51,403 nt of DNA. It comes from Deltaproteobacteria bacterium. Lineage in GTDB: Bacteria > Desulfobacterota > Deferrisomatia > Deferrisomatales > JACRMM01. The translations under genes and the position numbers were made by a program. Numbering within the stretch: the first letter of the stretch is position 1; every line of letters begins with the position of its first letter. Location: positions 1 through 51,403 of the forward strand of contig JACRMM010000019.1 of the NCBI GenBank assembly GCA_016214985.1, read 5' to 3'. Under the pieces are notes generated by a model. It worked only from the letters and a program-made list of their open reading frames with translations. It had not been told where the DNA came from and searched no databases. Of this stretch, positions 7,063-15,112 are shown one piece after another.

Positions 7063-8778
7063 TCAGACGATCCAGAGCCCCTTGGTGAAGCGGGGGTCCG
7101 GCGCCTCGTCCGGAGCCAGGTGACCGAACTCCTCTTCCAGCAGGGCCAGGGCCTCGACGACGAACTCGCGCAGGTACGTCTCGTCGCGGCTCGACACCGG
7201 GGCAACCTGCTTGGACCAGTCCACCGCGGCCTCGGCCAACTCGGGCCGGGCCCGCCGGGGCGGAGTGTCCGCCCTCCAGATCTTGGCGAGCCCCTGGCGC
7301 GCGGCGTGGCGCTCGACCGGCGCGAAACGGAACTCCCGGTCCAGGGCCGCGTTGAGCAGGGCGGTCAGGAAGACGGTGCGGCCCTTGAGGCTGTCTGCGT
7401 CGAGGCGTACGGCAGCCTCCTGGAGGTCGGCGAGCCGGAAGTCGATGACGGAAAGCAGGAATCGGCCCAGGAAGTCGGCCTTCTCCACCGACTGGTCGGC
7501 CTTCCGTACCTCGGACAAGGTGCGAAAGTCGCGCGTCGATGGCCCCTCCTGCTCGCCTGCGTACCAGAGGGGATGGCGGTGCAGGAGGGCGTCGACGAGC
7601 TCCGGCAGCGGCGAGTCCAGGAAGAGCAGACGTTCCATCTTTCCCTGAGGCCACCCCTTGTCGAGGAAGCGCCGGGCGTGGTGCTGAGCCTCGCGCACCC
7701 GTGTCCAACCGGCCCGGAAGAGGTGCTCGAGCCAGTGCTCCGAGAGGGCGTGGGCCGCGGCTTCGTCGTCGAGCCCGCACAGGGTCTCGAGCCCGATCGA
7801 GACGTACCCCGCGACCTTGGCCAGGGCCCGCTGAAAGGAGGCGAGCTGGCCGACGTCGAGGCCGTCGGCCACCAGCACCTTGTTGGTGAGGCAGGCGAGC
7901 TCCCCGCGGAAGGCATCGCTCGCGGCAGCATCTCCCCGACGGCGCAGGGCCCGGGTCAGGAGGTCCGGCGCCACTCCGGCCGCCGTGATGGGGTAGTGGG
8001 GCGCGGCCATCGGCTCCTCGCCCGGGACGGGGTCGGGCGAAGTCAACGCGTTGCGGCGCGGCGCGGCCTGCAGACCCTCGTCCGTGAGACGGGCGTACAC
8101 GTGGTACGCCTCCTCCCAGGAGGGGAAGCCCCGGCCGGCGAGCCGCCGCTCCTTGTCCTCGTGACACTGCTCCTCGAACTCCGAGTCGACCTCGTGGTGA
8201 AGCGACTCCATGAGCTGGTGGTAGCGCGCCGGCTCGGCCGACCGCAGGGACAGAAGGAGCGCCTGCACGACCGTCTCGAGCTCCTCGGAGGTCCGGACGT
8301 AGTACACGCCGTCCACGGTCAGGGGTGCCCGCCCCGGAGTGTCCTGAAAGGGGTCCGTCTCCTCGTCTTGGACCTGAACCTTGACCTGGGAGCCGAGGAG
8401 AAGGCTCCAGGTCGTGACGTCCAGATGTCGGATCCAGCGTGTGAGCGCCTCGTCGCCGCACTCCGTGGTCCGCCGGAGCCAGGCGGCGACGCGATCGGTT
8501 CGAAGGCGATCCCGGCGCCACAGCTCGAGGTCGAGGAGGAACTGGAGCTGCTCGGAGCGTGCCCCGGCGAGCAGGGCCGGCACGTTCTCCTCGTTGGTCT
8601 CCTTGAGCGTGAAGTAGAGCTCCTCCGGAGGCATACGGGCCACGAGGGCCTCCAGGTTGCCGCTCTCGAGGAGCCTGTCCACCCGCTCCTCCCCGCGCAG
8701 GGAGAGAACCTCGTCCAGCTCCCGGGCGATGGAGAGGAAGGGAGCCGTGGGACGGGAGAGCGTCGGGTCGGTCGCCAT
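7063..8778 (-). CDS. DUF6178 family protein
   Basis: The frame is open upstream to 8946, but the ATG at 8778 has a GGAG site 8 nt before it and starts MATDPTLSRP, giving 571 residues. It has no signal peptide or membrane span and is rich in acidic residues and Leu. The sequence resembles the DUF6178 family found in deltaproteobacteria (RMPPEELYFTLKETN near the N-terminus and RWIRHLDV... further on). The family has no known function. It reads away from the promoter region of the prolyl isomerase gene; no operon partner is obvious, since the DedA-PAP2 gene follows at a distance of about 90 bp with its own ribosome site. Confidence 0.75.
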   Translation of the reverse strand: MATDPTLSRPTAPFLSIARELDEVLSLRGEERVDRLLESGNLEALVARMPPEELYFTLKETNEENVPALLAGARSEQLQFLLDLELWRRDRLRTDRVAAWLRRTTECGDEALTRWIRHLDVTTWSLLLGSQVKVQVQDEETDPFQDTPGRAPLTVDGVYYVRTSEELETVVQALLLSLRSAEPARYHQLMESLHHEVDSEFEEQCHEDKERRLAGRGFPSWEEAYHVYARLTDEGLQAAPRRNALTSPDPVPGEEPMAAPHYPITAAGVAPDLLTRALRRRGDAAASDAFRGELACLTNKVLVADGLDVGQLASFQRALAKVAGYVSIGLETLCGLDDEAAAHALSEHWLEHLFRAGWTRVREAQHHARRFLDKGWPQGKMERLLFLDSPLPELVDALLHRHPLWYAGEQEGPSTRDFRTLSEVRKADQSVEKADFLGRFLLSVIDFRLADLQEAAVRLDADSLKGRTVFLTALLNAALDREFRFAPVERHAARQGLAKIWRADTPPRRARPELAEAAVDWSKQVAPVSSRDETYLREFVVEALALLEEEFGHLAPDEAPDPRFTKGLWIV

Positions 8779-8899
8779 GAGCGGAACTCCGGGGCAAGAG
8801 GGTGCTTTGATTCTCAACCGCCTTGAAGGGTACCACGCCTGGGCCTGCTCCTTCCAGGGACGCGGAGCCGCTTCGGCGGCGGAAGGTCCCGGGCCGGCG

Positions 8900-8928
8900 T
8901 TGACTTTCGACGGGGGGCGCCCTAGAGT
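8900..8928 (+). promoter_or_regulatory. sigma-70 type promoter, TTGACT-17-TAGAGT
   Basis: TTGACT (8900-8905) and TAGAGT (8923-8928) have the ideal 17-bp spacing and lie about 75 bp before the SlyD-like gene. Confidence 0.65.
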
Positions 8929-9005
8929 ACGGCACTCGCCAACCACGGCGCTCGGGCTCGCGCGGTGCGGAATCGGGCGCCTCTATGTTTGAGGAGAGCG
9001 GCGCC

Positions 9006-9533
9006 ATGAAGATTGAAGACCGGCAGTTTGTGTCGATCGACTATAAGTTGACCCTGGACTCCGGAGAGGTCGTGGACCGGTCGGAGGCGGGCGATCCGCT
9101 GGGGTTCGTCTTTGGGGCCGGGCAGATCATCCGGGGGTTGGAGAAGGGTCTGCTGGGCATGGAGGCGGGGCAGACGGCCAAGATCACCGTGGAGCCGGGG
9201 GAGGGCTACGGTGAGCCTCAGCCCAACATGCTTCGCGAGATCCCCCGGGAGAACTTTCCCGCCGATCTGAACCTTGAGCCCGGCATGAGCTTCACGGCGC
9301 GCGGGCCCCACGGTCCTGTCGCGTTTCGCGTTAAGTCGTCGGACGCGGAGGTCGTCCTGGCCGACTTCAACCACCCGCTGGCCGGGCAGACGCTCCACTT
9401 CGAGGTCACGGTCGCCGAGGTGCGCGAACCGCGCGCGGAGGAACTGGCGTCCCTGATGCAGCCTTCGTCCTGTGGGGGCGACGAGTGTTCCTCCGATGGG
9501 TGTTCCAGTTGCGGGTGCAGCTGCGGGGGGTAG
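9006..9533 (+). CDS. slyD: FKBP-type peptidyl-prolyl isomerase, SlyD-like, with Cys-rich tail
   Basis: Start chosen at ATG 9006, with GAGGAGAG 8 nt upstream, over the in-frame ATG at 8985. It has 175 residues without a signal peptide, so it is cytoplasmic. The FKBP part contains the DSGEVVDRSE, PLGFVFGAGQIIRGLEKGLLGM and PGEGYGEP motifs, with an insert-in-flap region (about 70-125) as in SlyD. Proteins of this family catalyse prolyl cis-trans isomerisation and act as chaperones. The last 20 residues carry six Cys and no His (CGGDECSSDGCSSC followed by GCSC), a likely metal-binding tail comparable in place but not in composition to the His-rich tail of E. coli SlyD, which delivers nickel to hydrogenase. 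Confidence 0.88.
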   Translation: MKIEDRQFVSIDYKLTLDSGEVVDRSEAGDPLGFVFGAGQIIRGLEKGLLGMEAGQTAKITVEPGEGYGEPQPNMLREIPRENFPADLNLEPGMSFTARGPHGPVAFRVKSSDAEVVLADFNHPLAGQTLHFEVTVAEVREPRAEELASLMQPSSCGGDECSSDGCSSCGCSCGG

Positions 9534-9543
9534 AGGCCGGACC

Positions 9544-9569
9544 TCCCCCGGGGCCTTCACCCCGGGGGG
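9544..9569. terminator. bidirectional hairpin between convergent genes
   Basis: A G+C-only stem of 9 bp (CCCCCGGGG / CCCCGGGGG) with a short CTTCA-type loop sits 10 bp after the SlyD-like gene and 10 bp before the end of the convergent gene. Confidence 0.55.
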
Positions 9570-9579
9570 AGTGCCGATC

Positions 9580-9909
9580 TCAGACGAAGCAGCCCTCGCG
9601 CAACGACCCGACCCGGGCGATCACGTGGTCGACATCGCGGTAGAGGACCTCGCAGTCGGTGTCGAAGCCGCGGGGTCGGTCGCAGTACCCTTCCCGGCCC
9701 GCGATCCGCTGGAGGTTCTCCACCACGGCCGTCAGGTCGCGTCCGCACCTCGCCGTCTCCCGGAAGAACTCACGGTCCAGGGGCTCCAGGGCGCCTGCGA
9801 GCGCCGCGAACCGCTCCTGAAACTGCTTTTCTTTCGAGGCCGCCGCGAGTTTTCGAAAGTGCTGGCTGAAGTCTCCGGCCTCCCAATCTTGCATCCTCCG
9901 GTTCGTCAT
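9580..9909 (-). CDS. small hypothetical protein
   Basis: The ATG at 9909 has a GGAAGGGAG ribosome site and opens 109 codons. The longer open frame to 10509 looks like shadow sequence. The protein is soluble, charged and probably helical (KEKQFQERFAALAGALEPLDREFFRE region), with Cys at about 54, 76 and 86. It contains LYRDVDHVIARVG near the C-terminus. I do not recognise a family. It is transcribed alone, facing the SlyD-like gene across a shared terminator. Confidence 0.6.
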   Translation of the reverse strand: MTNRRMQDWEAGDFSQHFRKLAAASKEKQFQERFAALAGALEPLDREFFRETARCGRDLTAVVENLQRIAGREGYCDRPRGFDTDCEVLYRDVDHVIARVGSLREGCFV

Positions 9910-10164
9910 GGTTCCGCTCCCTTCCGGTCTGGTGCCCAATCCGGACGTAGACCCGCCGTAGTGTCCCAAACCTAACCACTGTTGCACGGGGCGGCATGCC
10001 GTGAGCGGGGAGAACCGGCGATGCGCGGCAGGCGGAGCGTCGGACGCGGCCGTCTGGCGTCGCGGGGGGTCATGCGTGTCGCACAGCGAGCCGAAAAGAA
10101 GAGTAGGAGCCCGCGCAGGGCGGGTCCTCCGGGGACGTGGTGCCAACGGCACGGAGAGGTGGTG

Positions 10165-10575
10165 ATGGGCGGTTGGTCGCGGGCGGCGATTCGCCGGGGA
10201 GCCATGGTCCTTCTCGTGCTCGGCCTGAGCGGGCTTGGCCTGGGGTGCGGGAGCCAGCTTTCCGAGGAGGACCGGCTCCTGGCCCGAGCCGCCGTGGAGC
10301 GGGCCGTGCGCAGCGCGACCTACGAGCAGTTCCTGACCTCCTTCCCGGCGGAGGACCAGGCGAGGATGAGGGAGTCTCCGGTGTGGATCCGGTGGTGGCA
10401 GGAGAAGTTCGAGAAGCAGAGGGGGGCCTGGACCGTGGCCTCGGTCAAGGGCCGCGCGGACGGCTCCGTCGAGGTGACGACCGATCACCGTCGCCGTCCC
10501 ACGAGCCACCAGTTCTATCGGCTCGTCAAAGACGGGCCGGCCTGGAAGATCCTGGACATCGAATCCCAGTGGTAG
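10165..10575 (+). CDS. small lipoprotein of unknown function
   Basis: ATG 10165 follows GGAGAGGTGGTG and begins a lipoprotein signal: MGGWSRAAIRRGAM, a hydrophobic run, then the lipobox LGLG|C. The mature part (about 105 residues) includes LARAAVERAVRSATYEQFLTS and ends in PAWKILDIESQW, a pattern reminiscent of NTF2-like or Tim44-like small lipoproteins in which the final strand closes a cone-shaped fold; that is a weak inference. The longer frame from 9982 has no ribosome site. It converges on the large secreted protein gene with a 16-bp gap. Confidence 0.65.
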   Translation: MGGWSRAAIRRGAMVLLVLGLSGLGLGCGSQLSEEDRLLARAAVERAVRSATYEQFLTSFPAEDQARMRESPVWIRWWQEKFEKQRGAWTVASVKGRADGSVEVTTDHRRRPTSHQFYRLVKDGPAWKILDIESQW

Positions 10576-10591
10576 GGCCCGGGAGGGCCTC

Positions 10592-13045
10592 TCAGGGGCC
10601 GGCCCGGCGAAAGACGATCCTCCCGTCGGGCGCGAGCCGGCCCAGGAGGGTGCCTCCGGCGACCGGGGAACGGACCTCGACGTTGCGCTCTGCGACGACG
10701 GGCGCGAGAACCGGGGGGGGCAGTTCTTCTGCGGAGAATCGCGGTTGCGAAGTCGGCAGGGCCCGGGCGGCGGGTTGCGTGACCCGAGGGGGCTGCCGCG
10801 ACGGCCGTCTTGAGGAAGACGTCCTCGGGGCGGTGGTCGGCAGGGCCGACGGGGCCGGTTCTCGGGCGCCCGGCCGGGCCGGCCGAGGTGGACTGCTGCG
10901 GAGCCATTCCCCGCGGCCGGCGCGGGCGCGACGGAGGCGTTCGAGCGCGGGGCCGGCGGAGTTCTTCCGGACCGAAAAGAGCCGCGGATCCAGGCTGACG
11001 CCGCCGGTGTGTTGGGTGACGGTGTAGGTTCGCGAACCGGCCCCGCCCCTCGACCGGGCGTGATACTTCTCCATGATCCCCTGGAGCTCTCGCCTCAGGC
11101 GCCGCTCCTCGGGGCCGGGGTCGTCGCCCTCCCTCTCCGCTCGGGCTCTCCGGCCGGCCAGCGCCGAGAGCTCTTCCTGAAGGCGCCGCGCCCGCGCGGC
11201 ATCCGTCTCGGCCTCCCGGTCCGCGGTCGCACCCTGGTCCGGCCGGGAGACCGTGAAGCGCAGGAAGGCGCGCAGGTCTGCCTCGGTGCGCAGCAGGTCC
11301 CTCACCTTCGCACCCCGATCCCTCTCGAAGAGCTCCCGGGCACGCTCCTCGCGATGCCGCGGGTCCAGCGGGCCGGCCCCGCCCCCGCGCTCGAGGAACG
11401 CCGCGAGCCCGGCCGCGTCTTCGAACACCTGTTCCACGGTTTCGTCCAGCTCGGGGCTCAAGAAGCGCACCCGCGTGTCGCGCCGGACGGTGTCGGCGTC
11501 GACGGCCCCGGACGCCGGCACGACGAGAGACTCGGCGCTGAGGAGCCGGGGGAGGTGCCGCGGCGTGGCCACGGCCGGCAGCTCGACGGCGAGCAGGCCG
11601 TCGAGATCGAGCCATGCCCGGTCCGCAGTGCGAAGCCACGAGCAGACGGCCATGAGCCTCGCCACCACCGCGAGCTCTCGGATCTCGGGGAAGGCCTCGG
11701 CGTAGAGCCCGTAGTTGCGGTTGATGTCTCGAAGGTTGTCTCGGACCTCCGCAGGCAGCGCCGCCTTCGCGCCGCCTCTTCCGCTCGGATAGCCCTCCCC
11801 GAGCCGCTCCGCGTCGGCCGTGAACCGCGGGCGGGTCACGACGGCCAGCCGGCGGCTCGCGTCCGCCTCCACGCCGCAGGAGCCGGGGTAGAACCAGTAC
11901 CGGGTGCTGATCCACACCTCAGGCGCCGAAAGCCGGGCGCCCAGAAACGTCCGCTCCGAGTTGGTCAGGAACGAGGGGATGACCTTCCTCGTGGCCGCCC
12001 GCACGTCAGTGCCCCGGTCCGGGTCGAGCCCGCTGCACACGGTCTTGAAGCGCTTGTCCGCGGCCAGGGCGACTGCACCGACGCGCGTGTCCTCCAGGAG
12101 ACCGCCGAAGTTCACCGCGGACGACGCGGGGTGCCGCTCGGGATCGAGGCTCACAAACGCCTCGTTGTCGCCCGCGTGGAACGCGGCCCGGTAGGCCGCG
12201 ACGAAGTCAGCCAGGGTCTGCGGCTGCCCGCCCAGCGTCTGAGGGGCGCCGCGACTCGCGTAGAGCACGAGCCCTTCCGTCGGGTCCACCTCGGCGCCCT
12301 CCAGGGGTCTTCCCTGCCGGAAGAACTGCTCCAGAGCCGCCAGGTTCACGGGAACCCCTTCGGCAGGAAACCGGCTGGAGCGAAGCCGGTAGGGCTTCGG
12401 GTCGAGGAGAAGCTCCGAGGCCGAGTACTCGTTTCGGTAGGCGAACACGTCCACGGTCAGGGAGCCCCCCGCGGTCGGGAGCAGCCGGGCGAGCGGGTGG
12501 CGAAGCACGGAGTAGTGCTCCCGGTACGCTCTCCGAGGATCGCTGCCGGGGACGAAGACCCGGGCTCGACCCTTCCCGTCCGACGTTACGAGCAGTCGCC
12601 CGGCTCGAAGAATCGCGACCCACGCCGGCTGGGCGGCGCCGGCGGGGTAGGGGTCGGTGACGCTCGCCTGGGGCGACGCATCGGGGCCGTAGAGGAGGGA
12701 GAGGGCGTGGGGGAGCAGGAACGAGTACCGGTCGACGAAGGGCTGCACCGCGGCCCGGCGATCCGGCCGGCGCACGGCGTCGACGAGCCGCTCTCCGGTG
12801 CGGACGGTGGTGTCCGGGTCGAGGAGGTCGGCGTAGGAGATGCGGACCCAGCGCGGGGCGGTGGCCGGGGAGGAGACGGCGCGGGCGCCGGCCCCCAGGA
12901 AGATCAGCGCGGGGAGAAGCAGCAGGAGCGGGCGGCGCGCCCGTGCGCAGAGCCTGCGGGGCCGATCCCTCAGGACACCACCCCCGAAGCCTGCGTGCGG
13001 CCGTCGATCCGGTCGCCGGGTCCCGCAATCGCTGGGTGTCTGCAT
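10592..13045 (-). CDS. large exported protein of unknown function (817 aa)
   Basis: The ATG at 13045 (GAGG 4 nt upstream) is the only plausible start. A basic stretch and a Leu-rich run at about 38-56 (RRPLLLLLPALIFLGAGARA) look like an export signal set unusually far from the N-terminus. The bulk, about 60-590, contains the recognisable but unnamed patterns WISTRYWFYPGSCGVE and NYGLYAEAFPEIRELAVVAR. Next comes a charged coiled-coil-like segment (about 590-680, REAETDAARARRLQEELSAL) and a Pro/Arg/Ser-rich low-complexity region before a short C-terminal strand-rich end. I know of uncharacterised secreted proteins with the PEIRELxxVARLMA pattern but no function. It is probably periplasmic or outer-surface. 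Confidence 0.6.
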   Translation of the reverse strand: MQTPSDCGTRRPDRRPHAGFGGGVLRDRPRRLCARARRPLLLLLPALIFLGAGARAVSSPATAPRWVRISYADLLDPDTTVRTGERLVDAVRRPDRRAAVQPFVDRYSFLLPHALSLLYGPDASPQASVTDPYPAGAAQPAWVAILRAGRLLVTSDGKGRARVFVPGSDPRRAYREHYSVLRHPLARLLPTAGGSLTVDVFAYRNEYSASELLLDPKPYRLRSSRFPAEGVPVNLAALEQFFRQGRPLEGAEVDPTEGLVLYASRGAPQTLGGQPQTLADFVAAYRAAFHAGDNEAFVSLDPERHPASSAVNFGGLLEDTRVGAVALAADKRFKTVCSGLDPDRGTDVRAATRKVIPSFLTNSERTFLGARLSAPEVWISTRYWFYPGSCGVEADASRRLAVVTRPRFTADAERLGEGYPSGRGGAKAALPAEVRDNLRDINRNYGLYAEAFPEIRELAVVARLMAVCSWLRTADRAWLDLDGLLAVELPAVATPRHLPRLLSAESLVVPASGAVDADTVRRDTRVRFLSPELDETVEQVFEDAAGLAAFLERGGGAGPLDPRHREERARELFERDRGAKVRDLLRTEADLRAFLRFTVSRPDQGATADREAETDAARARRLQEELSALAGRRARAEREGDDPGPEERRLRRELQGIMEKYHARSRGGAGSRTYTVTQHTGGVSLDPRLFSVRKNSAGPALERLRRARAGRGEWLRSSPPRPARPGAREPAPSALPTTAPRTSSSRRPSRQPPRVTQPAARALPTSQPRFSAEELPPPVLAPVVAERNVEVRSPVAGGTLLGRLAPDGRIVFRRAGP

Positions 13046-13093
13046 CGGCCTCGTCTCGATGTCGTCGGTGCGGTGCCCGGGCCGAAGACGAGT

Positions 13094-13122
13094 GCGGCCC
13101 CGACGCCAGACGTCGGGGCCGC
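13094..13122 (-). terminator. 12-bp hairpin between two minus-strand genes
   Basis: GCGGCCCCGACG and CGTCGGGGCCGC form a perfect 12-bp stem around CCAGA. It lies after the FKBP gene and before the start of the large exported protein gene. It has no U-tract on the transcript, so termination may be factor-assisted. Confidence 0.5.
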
Positions 13123-13148
13123 AGCCGTCGGTTCATTCGGGGTTCAGC

Positions 13149-13904
13149 TCACGGGTGGTTGGCGGGTTTGGCAGGGGCCTTGGATTCCTCGCTCGAAGGC
13201 TTCGGCGGGGCCGGCTCCTTGATCTCGAGCAGCTCCACCTCGAAGATCAGGGTCGAGTTGGGTCCGATGTCTCGTCCGGCGCCCCGCTCCCCGTACGCGA
13301 GGTTCGAGGGGATGAAGAGCTGCCACTTGGACCCTGTCGGCATGAGCTGCAGCGCTTCGGTCCAGCCCGGAATGACCCCCTTCACCTTGAACGTCGCGGG
13401 CTGCTTGCGGCGGTAGGAGCTATCGAACTCGGTGCCGTCGATCAGCGTGCCCCGGTAGTTGCACTCGACCGTGTCGTCGGGCGTGGGCTTCTTGCCCTCG
13501 CCCGCCTTCAGGATCTTGTACTGGAGCCCGCTCGCGAGGACGACGACCCCTTCCTTCGACTTGTTGGCCTCGAGAAATGCATCGCCCTCCTGCTTGTTCT
13601 TCTCGGCCAGCTTCTTCATCGCCTCCTGCTGCTTGGCGCGCAGCTCGGTTTGGAGGGCCGTGAGGGTGGTCCTCACCTCGTCGGGCGTCATCAAGGTCTT
13701 GCCGCCGGCCAGGGCGTCCTTGAGACCCCGGGCCAGGAGGTCGGGGTCCACCTCCACCTGCTGCCGGCCGAGGTTCGTTCCCAGATCCATGCCGAGCCCG
13801 TAGCTTACCTTGTCCTTCTGCGTCGTGAGTGCCGGGGCATCCTCGGCGACCGCCGGGGCGGCGACGCAACAGATCCCCAGGACGATCAACCAGCGAACCT
13901 TCAT
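13149..13904 (-). CDS. periplasmic FKBP-type peptidyl-prolyl isomerase, FkpA/Mip-like
   Basis: ATG 13904 with GAAAGGAG upstream gives 251 residues and a signal peptide (MKVRWLIVLGICCVAAPAVAED). The N-terminal helical dimerisation region (about 25-125) has the family pattern KVSYGLGMDLG...KDALAGGKTLMTPDEV. The C-terminal FKBP domain (about 130-235) contains DTVECNYRGTLIDGTEFDSS, VIPGWTEALQLMPTGSKWQL and ELLEIK. This is the layout of FkpA/Mip proteins, periplasmic prolyl isomerase-chaperones that help envelope proteins fold. A Pro/Lys-rich tail follows. It is followed by a strong hairpin. Confidence 0.88.
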   Translation of the reverse strand: MKVRWLIVLGICCVAAPAVAEDAPALTTQKDKVSYGLGMDLGTNLGRQQVEVDPDLLARGLKDALAGGKTLMTPDEVRTTLTALQTELRAKQQEAMKKLAEKNKQEGDAFLEANKSKEGVVVLASGLQYKILKAGEGKKPTPDDTVECNYRGTLIDGTEFDSSYRRKQPATFKVKGVIPGWTEALQLMPTGSKWQLFIPSNLAYGERGAGRDIGPNSTLIFEVELLEIKEPAPPKPSSEESKAPAKPANHP

Positions 13905-14141
13905 ACGTGCTCCTTTCTCGATGCTCGATGTTCCCCTCCACCGGCGCGGATGATACCAGAACCCTCGGCCGCGCGTCATGCCCCTGTGTGAGACCCTGCG
14001 CGCGATCCGGAGCGACCGCCTGCCGGGGGGGGCGCCGGCCGTGACCGTGGCGCTGGGAGCGCCTCTCTGGTACGCTCTGCGGGCGGAGTGCCGGGGGGGG
14101 GGAAGACGTGGGAGCGGAAGCGCTCCCGGAGAGGGCCGCCC

Positions 14142-15053
14142 GTGCTCGAAGGGATCCCCGAGTTCCCGTCCTTCTGCGAGGTGACGCTGGATCTGGCGCC
14201 GGCCCTGGCCCCCTTTCTGCGCTCCCTGTCCCCGGAAGTGTCGGAGTTCACGTTCACGAACCTGTATCTCTTCCGCGCGGCCCACGCCTATCGCGTGAGC
14301 CGCCGGGCGGGGCTCCTCCTGGTTACCGCCCGGGGTTACGACGGAACGCCCTACGCGTTTCCCCCTCTGGGGTCGGGCGACGTCGAGGAGGCGGCGCTGC
14401 GCCTCTGTGAACACCTCGTCGGCCAGGGCGCCGCCCCGCTCCTCTCGCCGGTGCCGTCGGCCCTGGCTCGATCGGTGTTCGGGGGGCCCCGCTGGGTCGT
14501 CACGCCGGATCGGGACCAGGCCGACTACGTGTATCGCCGCGACGATCTCGCCGAGCTCCCCGGGAAGGCCTACCACAAGAGGAAGAACCGGCTGGCCAAG
14601 CTCCTGAGGGAGGAGGCCGAGGGATACGCGTATGGGGCTCTGGGGGAGGACCACGTGGAGGACTGCCTCGCCCTGGCCGAGGGGTGGTGCGAGCTCCGAT
14701 GCTCGATCGAACGGCCCTCCACGTTTCTCGAGACCGCAGCGACCCGAGAGGCACTGACCTGTCGGGACCGGCTCGGGCTGCGGGGGGGGGTCGTGCTGCT
14801 CGGCGGCAGGGCGAGGGCGTTCTGCCTGGGGGAGGAGCTGAACCCGGAGACGTTCGTCGTCCACTTCGAGAAGGCAGAGCTGGGCAGAGAGGGCCTGGCG
14901 CAGTTGATCAACCGTGATTTCTGCCTGCGCGGGCTCCAGGGATACCGGTATGTCAACCGGGAGCAGGATCTCGGAGACCCCGGCCTTCGGCAGGCGAAGG
15001 AAGCCTACCATCCGGCGTTCCTCGTGGAGAAGTGCCGGGTAGCGCCGCGGTGA
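14142..15053 (+). CDS. DUF2156 family protein (phosphatidylglycerol lysyltransferase C-terminal-like)
   Basis: GTG 14142 is preceded by GGAGAGG (7-nt spacing) and starts VLEGIPEFPSF; the frame extends upstream to 14088 without a ribosome site. The 303-residue protein has the DUF2156 layout, with two GNAT-like halves: EFTFTNLYLFRAAHAYRVSR in the first, then KAYHKRKNRLAKLL, and near the C-terminus VVHFEKAELGREGLAQLINRDF and YRYVNREQDLGDPGLRQAKEAY. Members fused to membrane domains transfer aminoacyl groups from tRNA to lipids. Stand-alone cytoplasmic ones like this are uncharacterised, so acyl/aminoacyl transfer is a family-level inference. Confidence 0.8.
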   Translation: MLEGIPEFPSFCEVTLDLAPALAPFLRSLSPEVSEFTFTNLYLFRAAHAYRVSRRAGLLLVTARGYDGTPYAFPPLGSGDVEEAALRLCEHLVGQGAAPLLSPVPSALARSVFGGPRWVVTPDRDQADYVYRRDDLAELPGKAYHKRKNRLAKLLREEAEGYAYGALGEDHVEDCLALAEGWCELRCSIERPSTFLETAATREALTCRDRLGLRGGVVLLGGRARAFCLGEELNPETFVVHFEKAELGREGLAQLINRDFCLRGLQGYRYVNREQDLGDPGLRQAKEAYHPAFLVEKCRVAPR

Positions 15054-15112
15054 CACGACCGAAGCGGCCTTGCCCGACGCCTTGAGCCGGGCCGTGTGGG
15101 AGAAGGATCGAG

